A stretch of 64,000 nucleotides of DNA from the NCBI RefSeq assembly GCF_047675955.1, contig NW_027327447.1:186001-250000 (forward strand). Direction: 5' to 3'. This DNA comes from Chlorocebus sabaeus. Taxonomy: Eukaryota; Chordata; Mammalia; Primates; Cercopithecidae. Position numbers and translations under genes: made by a program. Below the pieces are notes generated by a model. That model did no database searches. It was not told the origin of the DNA and was given only the letters and a program-made list of their open reading frames with translations. Shown here piece after piece: positions 35,701 through 47,600 of this stretch. Positions within the stretch are counted from its first letter, which is position 1; each line of letters begins with the position of its first letter.

Positions 35701-38700
35701 ACAGAGTTACAGCTTTCCCCTCAAGAAGCCTTTCGCTTAGACTGTTCTTGTGGAATTTGCAAAGTGATATTTGGAAGCTCCTGGAGGGTTATGGTGAAAA
35801 TGAAATATCTTCCGTTAAAAACTGGAAAGAAGCTTTCTGAGAAACTGCTTTGTGTTCTGATAATTCATCTCACAGAGTTAAAGCTTTCCCCTTAAAAAGC
35901 CATGCGCTAAGACAGTTATTTTGGAATTTGCAAAGTGATATTTGGATGCACATAGAGGGCTATGGTGAAAAAGGAAATATCTTCAGTTAAAAACTGGAGA
36001 GAAGCTTTCTGAGAAACTGCTTTGTGTTCTGTTAATTCATCTCACAGAGTTAGAGTTTCCCCTCAAGAAGCCTTTCGCTAAGACTGTTCTTGTGGAATTT
36101 CCAAAGTAATATTTGGAAGCCCATAGTGGGCCATGGTGAAAAAGGAAATATCTTCAGTTAAAACTGGAAAGAAGCTTTCTGGGAAATTGCTTTGTGTTCT
36201 GTTAATTCTTCTCACAGTGTTACAGCTTCCCCCTCAAGTAGGTTTTCGCTAAGACTGTTTTTCTGGAATTTGCAAAGTGATATTTGGAAACCCCTAGAGG
36301 GCTATTGTGAAAAAAGAAGTATCCTAAGATAAAAACTGAAAAGAAGCTCTCTGAGAAACTGCTTTTTGTTCTGTTAATTCATCTCACAGATTTATAACTT
36401 TCCCGTCGAGAAGTCTTTCGCTAAGACTGTTCTTTTGGAATTCGCAAAGTGATATTTGGAAGCCCTTAGAGGGCTATGGTGAAAAAGGAAATATCCTAAG
36501 GTAAAAACTGAAAAGAAGCTTTCTGAGAAACTGCTTTGTGTTCTGTTAATTCAGCTCACAGAGTTACAGCTTTCCCCTCAAAAAGCCATTCCCTAAGACT
36601 GTTCTTGTGGAATTTCAAAGTGATATTTGGAAGCCCATAGAGGGCTATGGTGAAAAAGGAAATATCTTCAGTTAATACTGAAAAGAAGCTTTCTGAGAAA
36701 CTGCTTTGTGTTCTGTTAATTCCTCTCACAGAGTTGTAGCTCACCCCTCAAGTAGCCATTCGCTAAGACTGTTCTTGTGAATTTTCCAAAGTGATATTTT
36801 GTAGCCCATAGAGGGCTATGGTGAAAATGGAAATGTACTAAAATAAAAAGTGAAAAAAGCTTTCGTAGAAACTGCTTTGTGTTCTGTTAATTCTTCTCAC
36901 ACAGTTACAGCTTTTCCATCAAGAAGCCTTTTGCTAAGACTGTTCTTGTGGAATTTGCAAAGTAATATTTCGAGGCCCAAAGAGTGCTAAAGTGAAAAAG
37001 GAAATATATTCAGTTTAAAACTGCAAAGAAGTTTTCTGAGAAACTCCTTTGTTTTCTGTGAATTCATCACACAGAGTTACAGTTTTTCCTCAAGAAGCCA
37101 TTCGCTAAGACTCTTTTTTTGGAATTTGCGAAATGATATTTGGAAGTGCATAGAGGGCTGTGGTGAAAAAGGAAATATCCTGAGATAAAAACGGCAACGA
37201 AGATTTCTGAGAAACTGCTTCGTGATCTGTTAATTCATCTCACAGAGTTCCAGCATTCCCCTCAGGAAGCCTATCGCTAAGACTGTTCTTGTCGAATTTG
37301 CAAAGTGATATTTAGAAGCTCATAGAGGGCTATGGTGAAAAAGGAAATATCTTCCGTTAAAAACTGAAAAGAAGCTTTCTGGGAAACTGCTTTGTGTTCT
37401 GTTAATTCATCTCAGAGAGTTACAGCTTTCCCTTCAAAAAGCCGTTCGCTAATACTGTTCCTGTGGAATTTGCAAAGCGATAATTGGAAGCCCATACAGG
37501 GCTACGGTGAAATTGAAATATCTTCCATTAAAAACTGGAAAGAAGGTTTCTGAGAAACTGCTTTGTGTTCTGTTAATTCATCACACAGGGTTACAGCTTG
37601 CCCCTGAAGAGGCCGTTCACTAAGTCTGTTCTTGTGAAATTTGCAAAGTGATATTTCGAAGCCCAAAGAGTGCTATTGTGAAAAAGGAAATATCTTCAGT
37701 TTAAAACTGCAAAGAAGCTTTCTGAGAGACTCCTTTGTTTTCTCTGAATTCATCTCACAGAGTTACAGCTTTCCCTCAAGAAACCATTCGCTAAGACTGT
37801 TCCTGTGGAATTTGCGAAGTGATATTTGGAAGTGCATAGAAGTCTATGGTGGAAAAGGAAATATCCTAAGATAAATACCGCAAAGAAGCTTTCTGAGAAA
37901 TTGCTTGGTGTTCCGTTAATTCATCTCACAGAGTTACAGCATTCCCCTCCGGAAGCCTTTCGCTAAGACTGTTCTTGTGGAATTTGCAAAGTGATATATG
38001 GAAGCCCATATAGGGCTCTGGTGAAAAAGGAAATATCTTCAGTTGAAAATTGGAAAGCAGCATTTTGAGAAACTGCTTTGTGTTCTGTTAATTCATCCAA
38101 CAGAGTTACAACTTTCCCCTCAAGAAGCCTTTCCCTAGGAATGTTCTTGTAGAATTTTCAAAGTGATATTTGGAAGCCCATTGAAGGCTATGGTGAAAAT
38201 GAAATATCTTTCGTTAATAACTGGAAAGAAGCTTTCTGAGACTGCTTTGTGTTCTGTTAATTCATCTCACTGAGTTACAGCCTTCCCCTCAAGAAGCGGT
38301 TCACTAAGACTCTTCTTGTGAAATTTGCAAAGTGATATTGGGAAGCTAATAGAGGGCTATGGAGAAAAAGGAAATATCTTCAGTTAAAAACTGCAAACAA
38401 GCTTTCTGAGAAACTGCTTTGTGTTCTGTTAATTCATCTCAGAGAGTTATAGCTTTCCCCTCAAGAAGCCATTCGCTAAGACTGTTCTTCTGGAATTTGC
38501 AAAGTGATATTTGGAATCCCATAGAGGGTTTTGGTGAAAATGAAATATCTTTCGTTAAAAACTGCAAAGAGGCTGTCTGAAAAACTGCTTTGTGTTCTGT
38601 TAATTCGTCTCACAGAGTTACAGCTTTCCCCTCAAGAAGACGTTCAATAAGACTGTTCTTGTGAAATTTGCAAAGTGATATTTCGAAGCCCATACAAAGC

Positions 38701-39599
38701 TATGGTGAAAAAGGAAATATCTTCAGTTTAAAACTGCAAAGAAGCTTTCTGAAAAACTGCGTTGTGTTCTGTTAATTCATCTCCCAGAGTTACAGCTTTC
38801 CCCTCAAGAAGCCTTTCGATAAGGCTGTTCTTGTGGAATTTGCAAATTGATCTTTGGAAGCCCGTAGAGGGCTATGGTGAAAAAGAAAATACCTTCCGTT
38901 AAAAACTTTAAAGAAGCTTTCTTAGAAAGTGCTTTCTTTTCTAATAATTCATCTCACAGAGTTACAGTTTTCCCTTCAAGAAGCCTTTCGATAAGACTGT
39001 TCTTGTGGAATTTGCAAAGTGATACATGGAAGCCCATAGAGGGCTATGGTGATAAAGGAAATATCTTCAGTTAAAAATTGGAAAAAAGCTTTCTGAGAAA
39101 CTGCTTTTTGTTCTGTTAATTCATCTCACAGAGTTACAGCTTTCCCCTCAAGAAGCCTTTCGAAGAGACTGTTCTTGTGGAATTTGCAAGGTGATATTCG
39201 AAGCCCATAGAGGGCAATGGTGAAAAAGGAACTATCTTCAGTTAAAAACTGGAAAGTAGCTTTCTGAGAAACTGCGTTGTATTCTGTGAATTCATCTCAC
39301 AGAGTTAAAACTTTCCCCTCAAGAAGCCTTTCGCTAAGACTGTTCTGGTGGAATATGCAAAGTGATATTTGAAAGACCATAGAAGGCTATGGTGAAAAAG
39401 GAAATGTCTTCCGTTAAAAACTGGAAAGAAGCTTTCTGAGAAACAGCTTTGTGTTCTGTTAACTCATCACACAGGGTTACAGTTTTCCCCTCAAGAAGCC
39501 TTTCGCTAAGACTGTTCTTGTGGAATTTGCAAAGTGATATTTGGAAGACCATAGAGGGCTATGGTGAAAAAGGAAATATCTTCAGTTAAAAACTGGAAA
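29721..39599 (+). repeat. Alpha-satellite array, monomeric stretch
   Basis: Long run of ordinary monomers in the standard TTCATCTCACAGAG family, without CCGTGTG monomers and without an obvious regular higher-order period by eye. One A-box has grown to a 12-A run (34253-34265). Near 37.0-37.9 kb two copies of a CAAAGAGTGCT and GTTTAAAACTGCAAAGAAG monomer pair lie about four units apart. No gene or mobile element is visible. Confidence 0.92.
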
Positions 39600-42500
39600 G
39601 AAGCTTTCTGAGAAACGGCTTTGTGTTACCTTAATTCATCTCACAGAGTTACAGCTTTCCCCTCAAGAAGCCTTTCGCTAAGACTGTTCTTGTGGAATTT
39701 GCAAAGTGATATTTGGAAACCCCTGGAGGGTTATGGTGAAAATGAAATATCTTCCTTTAAAAACTGGAAGGAAGCTTTCTGAGAAACTGCTTTGTGTTCT
39801 GATAATTCATCTGACAGAGTTACAGCTTTCCCCTCAAAAAGCCATTCGCTAAGACTGTTCTTGTGGAATTTGCAAAGTGATATTTGGAAGCCCTTAGAGT
39901 GCTATGGTGTTAAAGGAAATATCTTCAGTTAAAAACTGGAAAGAAGCTTACCGAGAAACTGCTTTTTTTTTTGTCAATTCATCTCACAGAGTTCCAGCTT
40001 TCCCCTCAAGGAGTCGTAGACTAAGACAGTTCTTGTGAAAATTGGTAAGTGATATTTGTAAGCCCATAGAGGTCTATGGTGAGAAAGGAAATACCTTCAG
40101 TTAAAAACCGCAAAGAAACTTTCTGAGAAACTGTTTTGTGTTCTGTTTATTCATCTTACAGAGTTACAGCTTTCCCCTCAAGAAGCCTTTCGCTAAGACT
40201 GTTCTTGTAGAATTTGCAAAGAGATATTTGGAAGCCTATAGAGGGCTTTGGTGAAAAAGGAAACAACTTCAGTTAAAACCAGGAAAGAAGCTTTCTGGGA
40301 GAATGCTTTGTGTTCTGTTAATTGATCTCACAGAGTCAGAGCTTTCCCCTCAAGAAGCCTTTCGCTAAGTCTGTTCTTGTGGAATTTACAAAGTGATATT
40401 TTGAAACCCATAGAGGGCTATGGTGAAACAGGAATTATCTTCCGTTTAAAACTGGAAAGAAGGTCTCTGAGAAACTGTTTTGCTTTCTGTTAATTCATGT
40501 CACAAAGTTACAGATTTCTCCGCAGGAAACCATTCGCTAAGACTGTTCTTGTTGGATAGGATTAGTGATATTGGGAAGCCCATAGAAGGCTATGGTGAAA
40601 AAGGGAATATCTTCCATTAAAAACTGGAAAGAAGGTTTCTGGGAAACTCCCTTGTGTTTTCTTAATTCATCTCACAGAGTTACAGCTTTCCGCTCAAGAA
40701 GAATTTCGCTAAGACTGTTCTTGTGGAATTTGCAAAGTGATATTTGGAAGCCCATACGGGCTATGGTGAAAAAGTAAATATCTTCTGTTAAAAACTGTAA
40801 AGAAGGTTTCTGAGAGACTGCTTTTTGTGTTCTGTTAATTCATCTCACAGAGTTACAGCTTTCCCCTGAAGAAACCGTTCACAGAGATTGTTCTTGTGGA
40901 ATTTGCAAAGTGCTATTGGAAGCCACTAGAGGGTTATGGCGAAAAAGGAAATATCCTAAAATAAAAACCGAAAAGAAGCTTTCTGAGAAACTGCATTGTG
41001 TTTTGTTAATTCATCTCACAGAGTTACAGCTTGCCGCTCAGGAAGCCTTTCGCTAAGACTGTTCTTGTGGTATTTGCAAAGTGATAATTAAAGTCCATAG
41101 AGGGCTATGGTTAAAAAGGAAATCTCTTCCGTTAAAAACTGGAAAGAAGCTTTCTGAGAAACTGCTTTTTGTTCTGTTAATTCATCCCACAGAGTAACAG
41201 CTTTCCCCTGAAGAAGCCTTTCGCTAAGACTGTTCTTGTGGAATTTGCAAAGTGATATTTGGAAGCCCATAGACGGCTATTGTGAAAAAGGAAATCAATT
41301 CAGTTAAAAACTGGAAAGAAGCTTTCTGAGAAACGGCTTTGTGCTCTCCTAATTCATCTCACAGAGTAACAGCTTTCTCCTCAAGAAGCCAATCGCTAAG
41401 AATGTTCTTGTGGAATTTGCAAAGTGATATTTGGAAGCCCATAGAGGGCTTTGCTGAAAAAGGAAATCTCTTCAGTTAAAAACTGGAAAGAAGCTTTCTG
41501 AGAAACGGCTTTGTGTTCTGTTAATTCATCCCACAGAGTTACAGATTTCCCCTCAAGAAGCCTTTCCCTAAGACTGTTCTTGTGGGATATGCAAAGTGAT
41601 ATTTGGAAACCCATGGAGGAACTTGGTGAAAAAGGAAATATCCTAAGACAAAAACAGAAAACAAGCTTTCTGAGAAACTGCTTTGTGTTCTGTTAATTCA
41701 TCTCACAGAGTTTCAGCTTTCCCCTCAAAAAGCCTTTCGCAAAGACTGTTCTTGTGTAATTTGCCAAGTGATAGTTGGAAGACGATAAAGGGCCAGGGTG
41801 CTAAAGGAAATATCTGCGTTAAAAACTGGAAAGAAGCCTTCTGAGAAACTGCTTTGGGTTCTGTTAATTCATTTCACACCTTTCTTCTCAAGAAGGCTTT
41901 CCATAAGACTGTTCTTGTGGAATTACAAAGTGATATTTGGAATCCCATAGAGGGCAATGGTGAAAAAGGAAATATCTTCCGTTAAAAACTGGAAAGAATC
42001 TTTCAGAGAAACTACTTTCTCTTCTGTTAATTCATCTCACAGAGTTACAGCTTTCCCCTCAAGAAGAATTTCGCTAAGACTGTTCTTGTGGAATTTGCAA
42101 AGTGATATTTGAAAGCCCTTAGAGGGCTATGTTGAAAAAGGAAATAACCGAAGATAAAAACTGAAAAGAAGCTTTCTGAGAAACGACTTTGTGTTCTCTT
42201 AATTCATCTCACAGAGTTAAAACTTTTCTCTCAAGAAGTCTTTCGCTAAGACTGTTCTTGTGGAATTTGCAAAGTGATTTTGGAAGTCCATAGGGGGCTA
42301 TGGTGAAAAAGGAAATCAATTCCGTTAAAAACTGGAAAGAAGCTTTCTGAGAAACGGCCTTGTGTTCTCTTAATTCATCTCACAGTGTTATAGCTTTCGC
42401 CTCAAGAAGCCTCTCACTAAGACTGTTCTTCCGGAATTTAAAAAGTGATATTTGGAAGACCATAGAATTCTATGCTTAAAAAAGAAATATTTTCAGTTAA

Positions 42501-43809
42501 AAACTGGAAAGAAGCTTTCTAAGAAACGGCTTTGTGTTCTCTTAATTCATCACACAGAGTTACAGCTTTCCCCTCAAGAAGCCTTTCGCAAAGACTGTTC
42601 TTGTGGAATTTGGAAAGTGATATTTTGAAGCACATAGAGTGTTATGGTGAAAAAGAAAATATCTTCAGTTAAAACTGGAAGGAAGCATTATGAGAAACTG
42701 CTTTGTGTTCTGTTAGTTCATCTCACAGAGTTATAGGTTTCCTCTCAAGAAGCCTTTCGCTAAGACTGTTCTTGTGGAATTTTCAAAGTGATGTTTGGAA
42801 GCCCATAGATGGCTATGCTGAAAAAGGAAATATCTTCAGTTAAAAACTGGAAAGAAGCTTTTTGGGAAACTTCATTGTGTTATTTTAATTCATCTCAGAG
42901 ATTTACAGATTTCCCCTCAAGAAGCCATTTGCTAAGATTTCTCATGTGGAATTTGTAAAGTGACATTTGGGAGCCCATAGAGGGCTATAGAGAAAAAGGA
43001 AATATCTTCAGTTAAGAACTGGAAAGAGCTTTCTGAGAAAGGGTCTTGTGTTCTCTTAAATCATTTCACAAAGTTACAGCATTCCCCTCAAGAAGCCTTT
43101 CACTAACACTGTTCTTGTGGAATTTTCAAAGTGATATTTGGAAGCCCATAGAGGGCTATGGTGAAAAAGGAAATCTCTTCCTTAAAAACTGGAAAGAAGC
43201 TATCTGAGAAACGGCTTTGTGTTCTGTTAATTCATCTCACAGAGTTACAGCTTTCCCCTCAAGAAGCTCTTCGCTAAGACTATTCGTGTGGAATTTGTAA
43301 AGTGTTATTTGGAAGCCCATAGAGAGCTACGGTGAAAAAGGAAATATCTTCAGTTAAAAACTGGAGAGAAGCTTTCTGAGAAACTTCTCTGTCTTCTGTT
43401 AATTCATGTCACAGAGTTACAGCTTTCCCCTCAAGAAACCTTTCGCTAAGACTGTTCTTGAGGAATTTGCGAAGTGATATTTGGAAGCCTATAGAGGGCT
43501 ATGGTGAAAAAGATATTATCTTCAGTTAAAAAGTTGAAAGAAGCTTTCTGAGAAACTGCTTTGTGTTCTGTTAATTCATCCTACAGAGTTAGAGCTTCTC
43601 CCTCAAGAAGCCTTTTGCTAAGACTGTTCTTGTGGAATTTGCAAAGTGATATTTGGAAGCCCTTAGAAGCCTATGGTGAGAAAGGAAATATCTTCCGTTA
43701 AAAACTGCAAAGAAGCTTTCTGAGAAATGGCTTTGTGTTCTGTTAACTCATCTCAAAGAGTTACAGCTTTCCCCTCAAGAAGCCTTTCGCTAAGGCTGTT
43801 CTTGTGGAA

Positions 43810-45720
43810 TTTTCAAAGTGATATTTGGAAGCCCGTAGAGGTCTATGGTGAAAAGTAAGTCTCTTCATTAAAAACTGGAAAGAAGCTTTCTGAGAAATGG
43901 CTTTGTGTTCTGTTAATTCATCTCACAGAGTTACAGCTTTCCCCTAAATAAGCCTTTCACTAAGACTATTCTTGTGGAATTTGCAAAGTGATATTTCAAA
44001 GCCCAAAGAGGGCTACAGCGAAAAAGGAAATATCTTCAGTTAAAACTGGAAAGAAGCTTTCTGAGAAACGGCTTTGTGTTCTGTTAATTCATCTCACAGA
44101 GTTGCAGCTATCCCCTCAAGAAGCCTTTTGCTAAGACTCTTTTTATGGTATTTTCAAAGTGATATTTTGAAGCCCACAGAGTGCTATGATGAAAAAGGAA
44201 ATATCTTCAGTTACAAACTGGAAAGAAGATTTCTGAGAAACCGCTTTGTGTTCTGTTAATTCATCTCACAGAGTTACAGCTTTCCCATCAAGAATCCTTT
44301 CGCTAAGACTGTTCTTGTGTAATTTGCAAAGTGATATTTGGAAGCCCCTAGAGGGCTATGGTTTAAAAGGAAATCTCTTCCCTTAAAAACTGGAAAGAAG
44401 CTTTCTGAGAAACGGCTTAGTGTTCTATTAATTCATCTCAAAGAGTTACAGCTTTACCCGGAAGAAGAGTTGCGCTAAGACTGTTCTTGTGGAATTTGCA
44501 AAGTGATATTTGAAAGCCCATAGAGGGCTATGGTGAAAAAGAAAGTATCTTCAGTTAAAAACTGGAAAGAAGCTTTCTGAGAAACTGCTTTGTGTTCAGT
44601 AAATTCATCTCACAGATTTACAGCTTTCCCCTGTGGAAGCCTTTAGCTAAGAGTGTACTTGTGGAATTTAAAAAGTGATATTTGGAAGCCCATAGAGAGC
44701 TGTGGTGAAAAAGGAAATATCCTAAGATAAAAACTGAAAAGAAGCTTTCTGTGAAACTCCTTTGTGTTCTGTTAATTCATCTCACAGTGTTACAACTTTC
44801 CACTCAAGAATCCTTACTCTAAGACTGTTCCTGTGGAATTTGCAAAGTGATATTTGGAAGCCCATAGAGGGCTATGGTGAAAAAAGAAATATATTCAGTT
44901 AAAAACTGGAAAGAAGCTTTTTGAGAAACTTCATTGTGTTCTGTTAAATCATCTCATAGAGTTACAGCTTTCCCCTCAAGAAGCCTTTCGCTAAGACTGT
45001 TCTTGTGGAATTTGCAAAGTGATATTTGGAAGCACATAGAGGGCTATGGTGAGAAAGGAAATATCTTCCGTTAAAAACTGGAAAGAAGCTTTCTGAGAAA
45101 AGACTTTGTGTTCTGTTAATTCATCTCACAGAGTTACAGCTTTCCCCTCAAGAAGCCTTTTGCTAAGACTGTTCTTGTTTAATTTTCAAAGTGATATTTG
45201 GAAGCCCATAGAGGTCTATATTGAAAAAGGAAGTCTCTTCTTTGAAAACTGGAAAGAAGCTTTCTGAGAAACGGCTTTGGTTCTGTTAATTCATCTCACA
45301 GACTTACAGCTTTTCCCCCAAGAAGCCTTTCGCTAATACTATTCTTGTGGAATTTCCAAGGTGATATTTGGAAGCTCATAGAGGGCTACGGTGAAAAAGG
45401 AAATATCTTCAGTTAAAAACTGGAAAGAAGCTTTTTGAGAAACTGCTTTGTGTTCTGTTAATTCATCTCACAGAATTACAGTTTTCCCCTGAAGAAACCT
45501 TTTGCTAAGACTGTTCTTGTGGAATTTGCAAAGTGATATTTGGAAGCCCATGGTTGGCTATGGTGAAAAAGAAAATATCCTAATATAAAAACTAAAAAGA
45601 AGCCTTTTGAGAAACTGCTTTGTCATCTGTTAATCCACTTCGCAGATTTACAGCTTTCCCGTCAAGAAGCCTTTCGCTAAAACTGTTCTTGTGGAATTTT
45701 CAAAGTGATATTTGGAAGCC
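43810..45720 (+). repeat. Long tandem duplication, unit 1 (about 11 monomers)
   Basis: Rare markers recur in the same order in unit 2: TAAGTCTCTTCATTAAAAAC, TTTCAAAGCCCAA, GGCTACAGCG, GAGTTGCAGCTATCCC, GACTCTTTTTATG, GGCTATGGTTTAAAAGGAA, CCCCTGTGGAAGCC, AGAGTGTACTTGTGG, ACTTCATTGTGTTC, TCTATATTGAAAAAGG and CTAAAAAGAAGCCTTTTG. The start is near 43810 and the partner starts near 45865. Confidence 0.85.
45549..45720 (+). repeat. Single-monomer tandem duplication, copy 1
   Basis: A 172-bp unit beginning CATGGTTGGCTATGG and containing TCCTAATATAAAAACTAAAA and TAATCCACTTCGCAG. It is repeated at 45721-45892 with one visible difference (CTAAAACTG against CTAAGACTG). This is a fresh local duplication at the boundary between the two long units. 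Confidence 0.88.
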
Positions 45721-45892
45721 CATGGTTGGCTATGGTGAAAAAGAAAATATCCTAATATAAAAACTAAAAAGAAGCCTTTTGAGAAACTGCTTTGTCATCT
45801 GTTAATCCACTTCGCAGATTTACAGCTTTCCCGTCAAGAAGCCTTTCGCTAAGACTGTTCTTGTGGAATTTTCAAAGTGATATTTGGAAGCC
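45721..45892 (+). repeat. Single-monomer tandem duplication, copy 2
   Basis: Near-identical copy of 45549-45720. A more diverged relative, with TAAAAACTAAAAAGAAGCC and TTCACCTCGCAG, closes long unit 2 near 47435-47600. Confidence 0.88.
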
Positions 45893-47600
45893 CTTAGAGT
45901 TCTATGGTGAAAAAGTAAGTCTCTTCATTAAAAACTGGAAAGAAGCTTTCTGAGAAATGGCTTTGTGTTCTGTTAATTCATCTCACAGAGTTACAGCTTT
46001 CCCCTGAATAAGCCTTTCACTAAGACTATTCTTGTGAAATTTGCAAAGTGATATTTCAAAGCCCAAGAGGGCTACAGCGAAAAAGGAAATATCTTCAGTT
46101 AAAACTGGAAAGAAGCTTTCTGAGAAACGGCTTTGTGTTCTGTTAATTCATTTCACAGAGTTGCAGCTATCCCCTCAAGAAGCCTTTTCCTAAGACTCTT
46201 TTTATGATATTTTCAAAGTGATATTTTGAAGCCCACAGCGGGCTATGATGAGAAAGGAAATATCTTCAGTTAAAAACTGGAAAGGAGCTTTCTGAGAAAC
46301 CGCTTTGTGTTCTGTTAATTCATCTCACAGAGTTACAGCTTTCCCATCAAGAATCCTTTCGCTAAGACTGTTCTTGTGTTATATGCAAAGTGATATTTGG
46401 AAGCCCCTAGAGGGCTATGGTTTAAAAGGAAATCTCTTCCCTTAAAAACTGGAAAGAAGCTTTCTGAGAAACGGCTTTGTGTTCTATTAATTCATCTCAA
46501 AGAGTTACAGCTTTCCCCTGAACAAGACTTGCGCTAAGACTGTTCTTGTGGAATTTGCAAAGTGATATTTGAAAGCCCATAGGGGGCTATGGTGAAAAAG
46601 AAAGTATCTTCAGTTAAAAACTGGAAAGAAGCTTTCTGAGAAACTGCTTTGTGTTCAGTTAATTCATCTCACAGATTTACAGATTTCCCCTGTGGAAGCC
46701 TTTTGCTAAGAGTGTACTTGTGGAATTTGAAAAGTGATATTTGGAAGCCCATAGAGAGCTGTGATGAAAAAGGAAATATCCTAAGATAAAAACTGAAAAG
46801 AAGCTTTTTGAGAAACTCCTTTGTGTTCTGTTAATTCATCTCACAGAGTTACAACTTTCCCCTCAAGAATCCTTACGCTAAGACTGTTCCTGTGGAATTT
46901 GCAAAGTGATATTTGGAAGCCCATAGAGGGCTATGGTGAAAAAGGAAATATCTTCAGTTAAAAACTGGAAAGAACCTTTTTGAGAAACTTCATTGTGTTC
47001 TGTTAAATCATCTAACAGAGTTACAGCTTTCCCCTCAAGAAGCCTTTTGCTAAGACTGTTCTTGTTGAATTGTCAAAGTGATATTTGGAAGCCCATAGAG
47101 GTCTATATTGAAAAAGGAAGTCTCTTCTTTAAAAACTGGAAAGAAACTTTCTGAGAAACGGCTTTGTGTTCTGTTAATTCATCTCACAGACTTACAGCTT
47201 TTCCCCCAAGAAGCCTTTCGCTAAGACTATTCTTGTGGAATTTCCAAGGTGATATTTGGAAGCCCATAGAGGGCTACGGTGAAAAAGGAAATATCTTCAG
47301 TTAAAAACTGGAAAAAAGCTTTTTGAGAAACTGCTTTGTGTTCTGTTAATTCATCTCACAGAATTACAGCTTTCCCCTGAAGAAGCCTTTTGCTAAGACT
47401 GTTCTTGTGGAATTTGCAAAGTGATATTTGGAAGCCCATGGTGGGCTATGGTGAAAAAGGAAATATCCTAAGATAAAAACTAAAAAGAAGCCTTTTGAGA
47501 AACTGCTGTGTGATCTGTTAATTCACCTCGCAGATTTACAGCTTTCCCGTCTAGAAGCCTTTCGCTAAGACTGTTCTTGTGGAATTTGCAAAGTGATATT
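45865..47600 (+). repeat. Long tandem duplication, unit 2 (about 10 monomers)
   Basis: Second copy of 43810-45720, with moderate divergence. One monomer of unit 1, the one covering about 45000-45170 (CACATAGAGGGCTATGGTGAG and AAAAGACTTTG), has no counterpart here, so unit 2 is a monomer shorter. Short differences such as CCCAAGAGG against CCCAAAGAGG also mark the copies. Confidence 0.85.

Larger units (their letters stand above)
39600..47600 (+). repeat. Alpha-satellite domain rich in the ACGGC monomer variant
   Basis: From about 39.6 to 47.2 kb many monomers read GAGAAACGGCTTTGTG (or AATGGC) instead of GAGAAACTGCTTTGTG, and several read GGAAATCTCTTC instead of GGAAATATCTTC. These variants are rare elsewhere in the window, apart from related CGGCTTTGGG units near 10.8 and 13.4 kb. 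This is a local homogenisation domain. Confidence 0.8.

Noticed and set aside
39961..39972. Poly-T run as a retrotransposon tail
   Set aside because: Only about ten T within a normal monomer at its CTGCTTTGTG position, with no insert or target duplication. It is a local mutation.
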